A program made the translations under genes and the position numbers. A stretch of DNA of 64,000 nt, from positions 23,246,501-23,310,500 of the forward strand of contig OZ059896.1 in the NCBI GenBank assembly GCA_964057225.1. Reading direction: 5' to 3'. Under the pieces are notes generated by a model. It was not told the origin of the DNA and made no database searches. It saw only the letters and a list, made by a program, of their open reading frames with translations. Shown piece after piece: positions 11,673 through 23,992 of the stretch; positions within the stretch are counted from its first letter, which is position 1; each line of letters opens with the position of its first letter. The stretch comes from Auanema rhodensis (lineage: Eukaryota; Nematoda; Chromadorea; Rhabditida; Rhabditidae).

Positions 11673-12904
11673 ACGTGAAAGATAAAGAGATGCGGTTTTC
11701 AAAATTAGATTCCCCATGTCCATATTAGTCTAAAAACAAATTTTTATTGATATTGGTTCATGGTAACCATGACTTTGAAATTTACGTGAACTTTAATTTA
11801 TGCTAATTAAATGTACACGTGATGTGCACTTGGTATGTAACTCGCTTCACGTGAAAGATAAAGAGATGCGGTTTTCAAAATTAGATTCCTCATGTCCATA
11901 TTAGTCTAAAAACAAATTTTTATTGATATTGGTTCATGGTAACCATGACTTTGAAATTTACGTGAACTTTAATTTATGCTAATTAAATGTACACGTGATG
12001 TGCACTTGGTATGTAACTCGCTTCACGTGAAAGATTAAGAGATGCGGTTTTCGAAATTAGATTCCCCATGTCCATATTAGTCTAAAAACAAATTTTTATT
12101 GATATTGGTGCATGGTAACCATGACTTTGAAATTTACGTGAACTTTAATTTATGCTAATTAAATGTACACGTGATGTGCACTTGGTATGTAACTCGCTTC
12201 ACGTGAAAGATAAAGAGATGCGGTTTTCAAAATTAGATTCCCCATGTCCATATTAGTCTAAAAACAAATTTTTATTGATATTAGTGCATGGTAACCATGA
12301 CTTTGAAATTTACGTGAACTTTAATTTATGCTAATTAAATGTACACGTGATGTGCACTTGGTAAGTAACTCGCTTCACGTGAAAGATAAAGAGATGCGGT
12401 TTTCAAAATTAGATTCCCCATGTCCATATTAGTCTAAAAACAAATTTTTATTGATATTGCTTCATGGTAACCATGACTTTGAAATTTACGTGAACTTTAA
12501 TTTATGCTAATTAAATGTACACGTGATGTGCACTTGGTATGTAACTCGCTTCACGTGAAAGATAAAGAGATGCGGTTTTCAAAATTAGATTCCCCATGTC
12601 CATATTAGTCTAAAAACAAATTTTTATTGATATTGGTTCATGGTAACCATGACTTTGAAATTTACGTGAACTTTAATTTATGCTAATTAAATGTACACGT
12701 GATGTGCACTTGGTATGTAACTCGCTTCACGTGAAAGATAAAGAGATGCGGTTTTCAAAATTAGATTCGCCATGTCCATATTAGTCTAAAAACAAATTTT
12801 TATTGATATTGGTGCATGGTAACCATGACTTTGAAATTTACGTGAACTTTAATTTATGCTAATTAAATGTACACTTGATGTACACTTGGTATGTAACTCG
12901 CTTC
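11673..12904 (+). repeat. 7-mer higher-order unit, copy 1 (M66-M72)
   Basis: The order is T, T with T42 (attcctcatg), G with T12 and G29 (gattaag, ttttcgaaatt), A83 monomer (ttagtgcatg) with A164, C, T, G-L with attcgccatg. The first five monomers recur at 12905 and 14137 with period 1232 bp (7 x 176). The last two differ from the other copies (T, G-L rather than G-L, Gt). Confidence 0.85.
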
Positions 12905-14136
12905 ACGTGAAAGATAAAGAGATGCGGTTTTCAAAATTAGATTCCCCATGTCCATATTAGTCTAAAAACAAATTTTTATTGATATTGGTTCATGGTAACC
13001 ATGACTTTGAAATTTACGTGAACTTTAATTTATGCTAATTAAATGTACACGTGATGTGCACTTGGTATGTAACTCGCTTCACGTGAAAGATAAAGAGATG
13101 CGGTTTTCAAAATTAGATTCCTCATGTCCATATTAGTCTAAAAACAAATTTTTATTGATATTGGTTCATGGTAACCATGACTTTGAAATTTACGTGAACT
13201 TTAATTTATGCTAATTAAATGTACACGTGATGTGCACTTGGTATGTAACTCGCTTCACGTGAAAGATTAAGAGATGCGGTTTTCGAAATTAGATTCCCCA
13301 TGTCCATATTAGTCTAAAAACAAATTTTTATTGATATTGGTGCATGGTAACCATGACTTTGAAATTTACGTGAACTTTAATTTATGCTAATTAAATGTAC
13401 ACGTGATGTGCACTTGGTATGTAACTCGCTTCACGTGAAAGATAAAGAGATGCGGTTTTCAAAATTAGATTCCCCATGTCCATATTAGTCTAAAAACAAA
13501 TTTTTATTGATATTAGTGCATGGTAACCATGACTTTGAAATTTACGTGAACTTTAATTTATGCTAATTAAATGTACACGTGATGTGCACTTGGTAAGTAA
13601 CTCGCTTCACGTGAAAGATAAAGAGATGCGGTTTTCAAAATTAGATTCCCCATGTCCATATTAGTCTAAAAACAAATTTTTATTGATATTGCTTCATGGT
13701 AACCATGACTTTGAAATTTACGTGAACTTTAATTTATGCTAATTAAATGTACACGTGATGTGCACTTGGTATGTAACTCGCTTCACGTGAAAGATAAAGA
13801 GATGCGGTTTTCAAAATTAGATTCCCCATGTCCATATTAGTCTAAAAACAAATTTTTATTGATATTGGTGCATGGTAACCATGACTTTGAAATTTACGTG
13901 AACTTTAATTTATGCTAATTAAATGTACACTTGATGTACACTTGGTATGTAACTCGCTTCACATGAAAGATAAAGAGATGCGGTTTTCAAAATTAGATTC
14001 CCCATGTCCATATTAGTCTAAAAACAAATTTTTATTGATATTGGTGCATGGTAACCTTGACTTTGAAATTTACGTGAACTTTAATTTATGCTAATTAAAT
14101 GTACACGTGATGTGCACTTGGTATGTAACTCGCTTC
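12905..14136 (+). repeat. 7-mer higher-order unit, copy 2 (M73-M79)
   Basis: The order is T, T(T42), G(T12, G29), A83/A164, C, G-L, Gt beginning acatgaaag (A3 replaces G3, breaking CACGTG). It matches copy 3 in order and in every marker I tracked. Confidence 0.87.
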
Positions 14137-15368
14137 ACGTGAAAGATAAAGAGATGCGGTTTTCAAAATTAGATTCCCCATGTCCATATTAGTCTAAAAA
14201 CAAATTTTTATTGATATTGGTTCATGGTAACCATGACTTTGAAATTTACGTGAACTTTAATTTATGCTAATTAAATGTACACGTGATGTGCACTTGGTAT
14301 GTAACTCGCTTCACGTGAAAGATAAAGAGATGCGGTTTTCAAAATTAGATTCCTCATGTCCATATTAGTCTAAAAACAAATTTTTATTGATATTGGTTCA
14401 TGGTAACCATGACTTTGAAATTTACGTGAACTTTAATTTATGCTAATTAAATGTACACGTGATGTGCACTTGGTATGTAACTCGCTTCACGTGAAAGATT
14501 AAGAGATGCGGTTTTCGAAATTAGATTCCCCATGTCCATATTAGTCTAAAAACAAATTTTTATTGATATTGGTGCATGGTAACCATGACTTTGAAATTTA
14601 CGTGAACTTTAATTTATGCTAATTAAATGTACACGTGATGTGCACTTGGTATGTAACTCGCTTCACGTGAAAGATAAAGAGATGCGGTTTTCAAAATTAG
14701 ATTCCCCATGTCCATATTAGTCTAAAAACAAATTTTTATTGATATTAGTGCATGGTAACCATGACTTTGAAATTTACGTGAACTTTAATTTATGCTAATT
14801 AAATGTACACGTGATGTGCACTTGGTAAGTAACTCGCTTCACGTGAAAGATAAAGAGATGCGGTTTTCAAAATTAGATTCCCCATGTCCATATTAGTCTA
14901 AAAACAAATTTTTATTGATATTGCTTCATGGTAACCATGACTTTGAAATTTACGTGAACTTTAATTTATGCTAATTAAATGTACACGTGATGTGCACTTG
15001 GTATGTAACTCGCTTCACGTGAAAGATAAAGAGATGCGGTTTTCAAAATTAGATTCCCCATGTCCATATTAGTCTAAAAACAAATTTTTATTGATATTGG
15101 TGCATGGTAACCATGACTTTGAAATTTACGTGAACTTTAATTTATGCTAATTAAATGTACACTTGATGTACACTTGGTATGTAACTCGCTTCACATGAAA
15201 GATAAAGAGATGCGGTTTTCAAAATTAGATTCCCCATGTCCATATTAGTCTAAAAACAAATTTTTATTGATATTGGTGCATGGTAACCTTGACTTTGAAA
15301 TTTACGTGAACTTTAATTTATGCTAATTAAATGTACACGTGATGTGCACTTGGTATGTAACTCGCTTC
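14137..15368 (+). repeat. 7-mer higher-order unit, copy 3 (M80-M86)
   Basis: Same as copy 2, including the acatgaaag junction at 15193. Its last monomer is also the first monomer of the following 10-mer tandem, so the two amplifications overlap. A likely source-like series without T42 lies at 3401-4456. Confidence 0.87.
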
Positions 15369-16952
15369 ACGTGAAAGATAAAGAGATGCGGTTTTCAAAA
15401 TTAGATTCCCCATGTCCATATTAGTCTAAAAACAAATTTTTATTGATATTGGTGCATGGTAACCATGACTTTGAAATTAACGTGAACTTTAATTTATGCT
15501 AATTAAATGTACACGTGATGTACACTTGGTATGTAACTTGCTTCACGTGAACGATAAAGAGATGCGGTTTTCAAAATTAGATTCCCCATGTCCATATTAG
15601 TCTAAAAACAAATTTTTATTGATATTGGTTCATGGTAACCATGACTTTGAAATTTACGTGAACTTTAATTTATGCTAATTAAATGTACACGTGATGTGCA
15701 CTTGGTATGTAACTCGCTTCACGTGAAAGATAAAGAGATGCGGTTTTCAAAATTAGATTCCCCATGTCCATATTAGTCTAAAAACAAATTTTTATTGATA
15801 TTGCTTCATGGTAACCATGACTTTGAAATTTACGTGAACTTTAATTTATGCTGATTAAATGTACACGTGATGTGCACTTGGTATGTAACTCGCTTCACGT
15901 GAAAGATAAAGAGATGCGGTTTTCAAAATTAGATTCCCCATGTCCATATTAGTCTAAAAACAAATTTTTATTGATATTGGTTCATGGTAACCATGACTTT
16001 GAAATTTACGTGAACTTTAATTTATGCTAATTAAATGTACACGTGATGTGCACTTGGTATGTAACTCGCTTCACGTGAAAGATAAAGAGATGCGGTTTTC
16101 AAAATTAGATTCCCCATGTCCATATTAGTCTAAAAACAAATTTTTATTGATATTGGTGCATGGTAACCATGACTTTGAAATTTACGTGAACTTTAATTTA
16201 TGCTAATTAAATGTACACGTGATGTGCACTTGGTATGTAACTCGCTTCACGTGAAAGATAAAGAGATGCGGTTTTCAAAATTAGATTCCCCATGTCCATA
16301 TTAGTCTAAAAACAAATTTTTATTGATATTGGTTAATGGTAACCATGACTTTGAAATTTACGTGAACTTTAATTTATGCTAATTAAATGTACACGTGATG
16401 TGCACTTGGTATGTAACTCGCTTCACGTGAAAGATAAAGAGATGCGGTTTTCAAAATTAGATTCCCCATGTCCATATTAGTCTAAAAACAAATTTTTATT
16501 GATATTGCTTCATGGTAACCATGACTTTGAAATTTACGTGAACTTTAATTTATGCTAATTAAATGTACACGTGATGTGCACTTGGTATGTAACTCGCTTC
16601 ACGTGAAAGATAAAGAGATGCGGTTTTCAAAATTAGATTCCCCATGTCCATATTAGTCTAAAAACAAATTTTTATTGATATTGGTTCATGGTAACCATGA
16701 CTTTGAAATTTACGTGAACTTTAATTTATGCTAATTAAATGTACACGTGATGTGCACTTGGTATGTAACTCGCTTCACGTGAAAGATAAAGAGATGCGGT
16801 TTTCAAAATTAGATTCCCCATGTCCATATTAGTCTAAAAACAAATTTTTATTGATATTGGTGCATGGTAACCATGACTTTGAAATTTACGTGAACTTTAA
16901 TTTATGCTAATTAAATGTACACTTGATGTACACTTGGTATGTAACTCGCTTC
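15193..16952 (+). repeat. 10-mer higher-order unit, copy 1 (M86-M95)
   Basis: The order is Gt with acatgaaag, G(A111, A154, aacttgc), T with C9 (gaacgataaag), C(G134), T, G, A, C, T, G-L. It is followed directly by a second copy 1760 bp on. The C9 change is seen only in these two copies. Confidence 0.87.
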
Positions 16953-19768
16953 ACATGAAAGATAAAGAGATGCGGTTTTCAAAATTAGATTCCCCATGTC
17001 CATATTAGTCTAAAAACAAATTTTTATTGATATTGGTGCATGGTAACCTTGACTTTGAAACTTACGTGAACTTTAATTTATGCTAATTAAATGTACACGT
17101 GATGTGCACTTGGTATGTAACTCGCTTCACGTGAAAGATAAAGAGATGCGGTTTTCAAAATTAGATTCCCCATGTCCATATTAGTCTAAAAACAAATTTT
17201 TATTGATATTGGTGCATGGTAACCATGACTTTGAAATTAACGTGAACTTTAATTTATGCTAATTAAATGTACACGTGATGTACACTTGGTATGTAACTTG
17301 CTTCACGTGAACGATAAAGAGATGCGGTTTTCAAAATTAGATTCCCCATGTCCATATTAGTCTAAAAACAAATTTTTATTGATATTGGTTCATGGTAACC
17401 ATGACTTTGAAATTTACGTGAACTTTAATTTATGCTAATTAAATGTACACGTGATGTGCACTTGGTATGTAACTCGCTTCACGTGAAAGATAAAGAGATG
17501 CGGTTTTCAAAATTAGATTCCCCATGTCCATATTAGTCTAAAAACAAATTTTTATTGATATTGCTTCATGGTAACCATGACTTTGAAATTTACGTGAACT
17601 TTAATTTATGCTGATTAAATGTACACGTGATGTGCACTTGGTATGTAACTCGCTTCACGTGAAAGATAAAGAGATGCGGTTTTCAAAATTAGATTCCCCA
17701 TGTCCATATTAGTCTAAAAACAAATTTTTATTGATATTGGTTCATGGTAACCATGACTTTGAAATTTACGTGAACTTTAATTTATGCTAATTAAATGTAC
17801 ACGTGATGTGCACTTGGTATGTAACTCGCTTCACGTGAAAGATAAAGAGATGCGGTTTTCAAAATTAGATTCCCCATGTCCATATTAGTCTAAAAACAAA
17901 TTTTTATTGATATTGGTGCATGGTAACCATGACTTTGAAATTTACGTGAACTTTAATTTATGCTAATTAAATGTACACGTGATGTGCACTTGGTATGTAA
18001 CTCGCTTCACGTGAAAGATAAAGAGATGCGGTTTTCAAAATTAGATTCCCCATGTCCATATTAGTCTAAAAACAAATTTTTATTGATATTGGTTAATGGT
18101 AACCATGACTTTGAAATTTACGTGAACTTTAATTTATGCTAATTAAATGTACACGTGATGTGCACTTGGTATGTAACTCGCTTCACGTGAAAGATAAAGA
18201 GATGCGGTTTTCAAAATTAGATTCCCCATGTCCATATTAGTCTAAAAACAAATTTTTATTGATATTGCTTCATGGTAACCATGACTTTGAAATTTACGTG
18301 AACTTTAATTTATGCTAATTAAATGTACACGTGATGTGCACTTGGTATGTAACTCGCTTCACGTGAAAGATAAAGAGATGCGGTTTTCAAAATTAGATTC
18401 CCCATGTCCATATTAGTCTAAAAACAAATTTTTATTGATATTGGTTCATGGTAACCATGACTTTGAAATTTACGTGAACTTTAATTTATGCTAATTAAAT
18501 GTACACGTGATGTGCACTTGGTATGTAACTCGCTTCACGTGAAAGATAAAGAGATGCGGTTTTCAAAATTAGATTCCCCATGTCCATATTAGTCTAAAAA
18601 CAAATTTTTATTGATATTGGTGCATGGTAACCATGACTTTGAAATTTACGTGAACTTTAATTTATGCTAATTAAATGTACACGTGATGTGCACTTGGTAT
18701 GTAACTCGCTTCACGTGAAAGATAAAGAGATGCGGTTTTCAAAATTAAATTCCCCATGTCCATATTAGTCTAAAAACAAATTTTTATTGATATTGGTGCA
18801 TGGTAACCATGACTTTGAAATTTACGTGAACTTTAATTTATGCTAATTAAATGTACACTTGATGTACACTTGGTATGTAACTCGCTTCACGTGAAAGATA
18901 AAGAGATGCGGTTTTCAAAATTAGATTCCCCATGTCCATATTAGTCTAAAAACAAATTTTTATTGATATTGGTGCATGGTAACCTTGACTTTGAAATTTA
19001 CGTGAACTTTAATTTATGCTAATTAAATGTACACGTGATGTGCACTTGGTATGTAACTCGCTTCACGTGAAAGATAAAGAGATGCGGTTTTCAAAATTAG
19101 ATTCCCCATGTCCATATTAGTCTAAAAACAAATTTTTATTGATATTGGTGCATGGTAACCATGACTTTGAATTTTACGTGAACTTTAATTTATGCTAATT
19201 AAATGTACACGTGATGTGCACTTGGTATGGAACTCGCTTCACGTGAAAGATAAAGCGATGCGGTTTTCAAAATTAGATTCCCCATGTCCATATTAGTCTA
19301 AAAACAAATTTTTATTGATATTGGTTCATGGTAACCATGACTTTGAAATTTACGTGAACTTTAATTTATGCTAATTAAATGTACACGTGATGTGCACTTG
19401 GTATGTAACTCGCTTCACGTGAAAGATAAAGAGATGCGGTTTTCAAAATTAGATTCCCCATGTCCATATTAGTCTAAAAACAAATTTTTATTGATATTGC
19501 TTCATGGTAACCATGACTTTGAAATTTACGTGAACTTTAATTTATGCTAATTAAATGTACACGTGATGTGCACTTGGTATGTAACTCGCTTCACGTGAAA
19601 GATAAAGAGATGCGGTTTTCAAAATTAGATTCCCCATGTCCATATTAGTCTAAAAACAAATTTTTATTGATATTGGTTCATGGTAACCATGACTTTGAAA
19701 TTTACGTGAACTTTAATTTATGCTAATTAAATGTACACGTGATGTGCACTTGGTATGTAACTCGCTTC
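16777..19768 (+). repeat. 17-monomer block, copy 2 (M95-M111)
   Basis: Repeats the order of 8505-11496, including the rare pair gaattttacg plus ggtatggaac in M108. It overlaps the second copy of the tandem 10-mer (16953-18712). In this copy the T monomer at 17305 carries C9 (gaacgataaag) instead of C35, and M109 has private taaagcgatg. Confidence 0.82.
16953..18712 (+). repeat. 10-mer higher-order unit, copy 2 (M96-M105)
   Basis: Same series as 15193-16952 with a private C111 (gaaacttacg) in the first monomer. The tenth monomer is G without L and is followed by an A36, L monomer. M95 in copy 1 could therefore be a fusion of those two, left part from one and right part from the other. Confidence 0.85.
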
Positions 19769-20120
19769 ACGTGAAAGATAAAGAGATGCGGTTTTCAAAA
19801 TTAGATTCCCCATGTCCATATTAGTCTAAAAACAAATTTTTATTGATATTGGTGCATGGTAACCATGACTTTGAAATTTACGTGAACTTTAATTTATGCT
19901 AATTAAATGTACACGTGATGTGCACTTGGTATGTAACTCGCTTCACGTGAAAGATAAAGAGATGCGGTTTTCAAAATTAGATTCCCCATGTCCATATTAG
20001 TCTAAAAACAAATTTTTATTGATATTGGTTCATGGTAACCATGACTTTGAAATTTACGTGAACTTTAATTTATGCTAATTAAATGTACACGTGATGTGCA
20101 CTTGGTATGTAACTCGCTTC

Positions 20121-20648
20121 ACGTGAAAGATAAAGAGATGCGGTTTTCAAAATTAGATTCCCCATGTCCATATTAGTCTAAAAACAAATTTTTATTGATA
20201 TTGCTTCATGGTAACCATGACTTTGAAATTTACGTGAACTTTAATTTATGCTAATTAAATGTACACGTGATGTGCACTTGGTATGTAACTCGCTTCACGT
20301 GAAAGATAAAGAGATGCGGTTTTCAAAATTAGATTCCCCATGTCCATATTAGTCTAAAAACAAATTTTTATTGATATTGCTTCATGGTAACCATGACTTT
20401 GAAATTTACGTGAACTTTAATTTATGCTAATTAAATGTACACGTGATGTGCACTTGGTATGTAACTCGCTTCACGTGAAAGATAAAGAGATGCGGTTTTC
20501 AAAATTAGATTCCCCATGTCCATATTAGTCTAAAAACAAATTTTTATTGATATTGCTTCATGGTAACCATGACTTTGAAATTTACGTGAACTTTAATTTA
20601 TGCTAATTAAATGTACACGTGATGTGCACTTGGTATGTAACTCGCTTC
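20121..20648 (+). repeat. Run of three C-subtype monomers
   Basis: M114-M116 are three consecutive C84 copies, the longest C run in the window and a probable single-monomer amplification close to the domain I/II boundary. Confidence 0.75.
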
Positions 20649-22232
20649 ACGTGAAAGATAAAGAGATGCGGTTTTCAAAATTAGATTCCCCATGTCCATA
20701 TTAGTCTAAAAACAAATTTTTATTGATATTGGTGCATGGTAACCATGACTTTGAAATTTACGTGAACTTTAATTTATGCTAATTAAATGTACACGTGATG
20801 TGCACTTGGTATGTAACTCGCTTCACGTGAAAGATAAAGAGATGCGGTTTTCAAAATTAGATTCCCCATGTCCATATTAGTCTAAAAACAAATTTTTATT
20901 GATATTGGTGCATGGTAACCATGACTTTGAAATTTACGTGAACTTTAATTTATGCTAATTAAATGTACACTTGATGTACACTTGGTATGTAACTCGCTTC
21001 ACGTGAAAGATAAAGAGATGCGGTTTTCAAAATTAGATTCCCCATGTCCATATTAGTCTAAAAACAAATTTTTATTGATATTGCTTCATGGTAACCATGA
21101 CTTTGAAATTTACGTGAACTTTAATTTATGCTAATTAAATGTACACGTGATGTGCACTTGGTATGTAACTCGCTTCACGTGAAAGATAAAGAGATGCGGT
21201 TTTCAAAATTAGATTCCCCATGTCCATATTAGTTTAAAAACAAATTTTTATTGATATTGGTTCATGGTAACCATGACTTTGAAATTTACGTGAACTTTAA
21301 TTTATGCTAATTAAATGTACACGTGATGTGCACTTGGTATGTAACTCGCTTCACGTGAAAGATAAAGAGATGCGGTTTTCGAAATTAGATTCCCCATGTC
21401 CATATTAGTCTAAAAACAAATTTTTATTAATATTGGTTCATGGTAACCATGTCTTTGAAATTTACGTGAACTTTAATTTATGCTAATTAAATGTACACGT
21501 GATGTGCACTTGGTATGTAACTCGCTTCACGTGAAAGATAAAGAGATGCGGTTTTCAAAATTAGATTCCCCATGTCCATATTAGACTAAAAACAAATTTT
21601 TATTAATATTGGTTTATGGTAACCATGTCTTTGAAATTTACGCGAACTTTAATTTATGCTAATTAAATGTACACGTGATGTGCTCTTGGTATGTAACTCG
21701 CTTCACGTGAAAGATAAAGAGATGCGGTTTTCAAAATTAGATTCCCCATGTCCATATTAGTCTAAAAACAAATTTTTATTGATATTGGTTCATGGTAACC
21801 ATGACTTTGAAATTTACGTGAACTTTAATTTATGCTAATTAAATGTACACGTGATGTGCACTTGGTATGTAACTCGCTTCACGTGAAAGATAAAGAGATG
21901 CGGTTTTCGAAATTAGATTCCCCATGTCCATATTAGTCTAAAAACAAATTTTTATTAATATTGGTTCATGGTAACCATGTCTTTGAAATTTACGTGAACT
22001 TTAATTTATGCTAATTAAATGTACACGTGATGTGCACTTGGTATGTAACTCGCTTCACGTGAAAGATAAAGAGATGCGGTTTTCAAAATTAGATTCCCCA
22101 TGTCCATATTAGTCTAAAAACAAATTTTTATTGATATTGGTTCATGGTAACCATGACTTTGAAATTTACGTGAACTTTAATTTATGCTAATTAAATGTAC
22201 ACGTGATGTGCACTTGGTATGTAACCAGCTTC

Positions 22233-22408
22233 ACGTGAAAGATAAAGAGATGCGGTTTTCAAAATTAGATTCCCCATGTCCATATTAGTCTAAAAACAAA
22301 TTTTTATTAATATTGGTTCATGGTAACCATGTCTTTGAAATTTACGTGAACTTTAATTTATGCTAATTAAATGTACACGTGATGTGCACTTGGTATGTAA
22401 CTCGCTTC
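22233..22408 (+). repeat. Reference monomer, type b (M126)
   Basis: A typical type-b copy. It differs from the type-a reference at two sites only: G77 to A (ttaatattgg instead of ttgatattgg) and A100 to T (ccatgtctttg instead of ccatgactttg). The A77 change creates AATATT (SspI) and ATTAAT (AseI) sites absent from type a at that position. Type b is absent before 21353 and is the commonest form from there to the right edge. Confidence 0.93.
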
Positions 22409-23288
22409 ACGTGAAAGATAAAGAGATGCGGTTTTCAAAATTAGATTCCCCATGTCCATATTAGTCTAAAAACAAATTTTTATTAATATTGGTTCATGGT
22501 AACCATGTCTTTGAAATTTACGTGAACTTTAATTTATGCTAATTAAATGTACACGTGATGTGCACTTGGTATGTAACTCGCTTCACGTGAAAGATAAAGA
22601 GATGCGGTTTTCAAAATTAGATTCCCCATGTCCATATTAGTCTAAAAACAAATTTTTATTAATATTGGTTCATGGTAACCATGTCTTTGAAATTTACGTG
22701 AACTTTAATTTATGCTAATTAAATGTACACGTGATGTGCACTTGGTATGTAACTCGCTTCACGTGAAAGATAAAGAGATGCGGTTTTCAAAATTAGATTC
22801 CCCATGTCCATATTAGTCTAAAAACAAATTTTTATTAATATTGGTTCATGGTAACCATGTCTTTGAAATTTACGTGAACTTTAATTTATGCTAATTAAAT
22901 GTACACGTGATGTGCACTTGGTATGTAACTCGCTTCACGTGAAAGATAAAGAGATGCGGTTTTCAAAATTAGATTCCCCATGTCCATATTAGTCTAAAAA
23001 CAAATTTTTATTAATATTGGTTCATGGTAACCATGTCTTTGAAATTTACGTGAACTTTAATTTATGCTAATTAAATGTACACGTGATGTGCACTTGGTAT
23101 GTAACTCGCTTCACGTGAAAGATAAAGAGATGCGGTTTTCAAAATTAGATTCCCCATGTCCATATTAGTCTAAAAACAAATTTTTATTAATATTGGTTCA
23201 TGGTAACCATGTCTTTGAAATTTACGTGAACTTTAATTTATGCTAATTAAATGTACACGTGATGTGCACTTGGTATGTAACTCGCTTC
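22233..23288 (+). repeat. Run of six plain type-b monomers
   Basis: M126-M131 are six consecutive type-b copies without secondary markers. A second such run lies at 25753-26808. Runs like these indicate recent single-monomer expansion or conversion. Confidence 0.8.
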
Positions 23289-23992
23289 ACGTGAAAGATA
23301 AAGAGATGCGGTTTTCAAAATTAGATTCCCCATGTCCATATTAGTCTAAAAACAAATTTTTATTAATATTGGTTCATGGTAACCATGTCTTTGAAATTTA
23401 CGTGACCTTTAATTTATGCTAATTAAATGTACACGTGATGTGCACTTGGTATGTAACTCGCTTCACGTGAAAGATAAAGAGATGCGGTTTTCAAAATTAG
23501 ATTCCCCATGTCCATATTAGTCTAAAAACAAATTTTTATTAATATTGGTTCATGGTAACCATGTCTTTGAAATTTACGTGAACTTTAATTTATGCTAATT
23601 AAATGTACACGTGATGTGCTCTTGGTATGTAACTCGCTTCACGTGAAAGATAAAGAGATGCGGTTTTCAAAATTAGATTCCCCATCTCCATATTAGTCTA
23701 AAAACAAATTTTTATTAATATTGGTTCATGGTAACCATGTCTTTGAAATTTACGTGAACTTTAATTTATGCTAATTAAATGTACACGTGATGTGCACTTG
23801 GTATGTAACTCGCTTCACGTGAAAGATAAAGAGATGCGGTTTTCAAAATTAGATTCCCCATGTCCATTTTAGTCTAAAAACAAATTTTTATTGATATTGG
23901 TTCATGGTAACCATGACTTTGAAATTTACGTGAACTTTAATTTATGCTAATTAAATGTACACGTGATGTGCACTTGGTATGTAACTCGCTTC

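Larger units (their letters stand above)
1..21352 (+). repeat. Domain I: type-a monomers with C/T/G/A/L/Gt subtypes (M0-M120)
   Basis: All 121 monomers here are type a (G77, A100); I saw no type b. Diversity sits at 84-87: C84 (gcttcatg), G86 (ggtgcatg), T86 and A87 (ggttaatg). Linked changes are L (T147 + A154, always with G86) and Gt (T97, always with G86). Subtype order recurs as multi-monomer words such as G-A-C-T-G and G(L)-Gt. These words repeat in tandem and at distance, which defines the duplication blocks listed separately. Subtype G and the L and Gt variants are not seen after about 21000; subtype C returns only in two copies near 55.7-56.8 kb. Confidence 0.9.
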
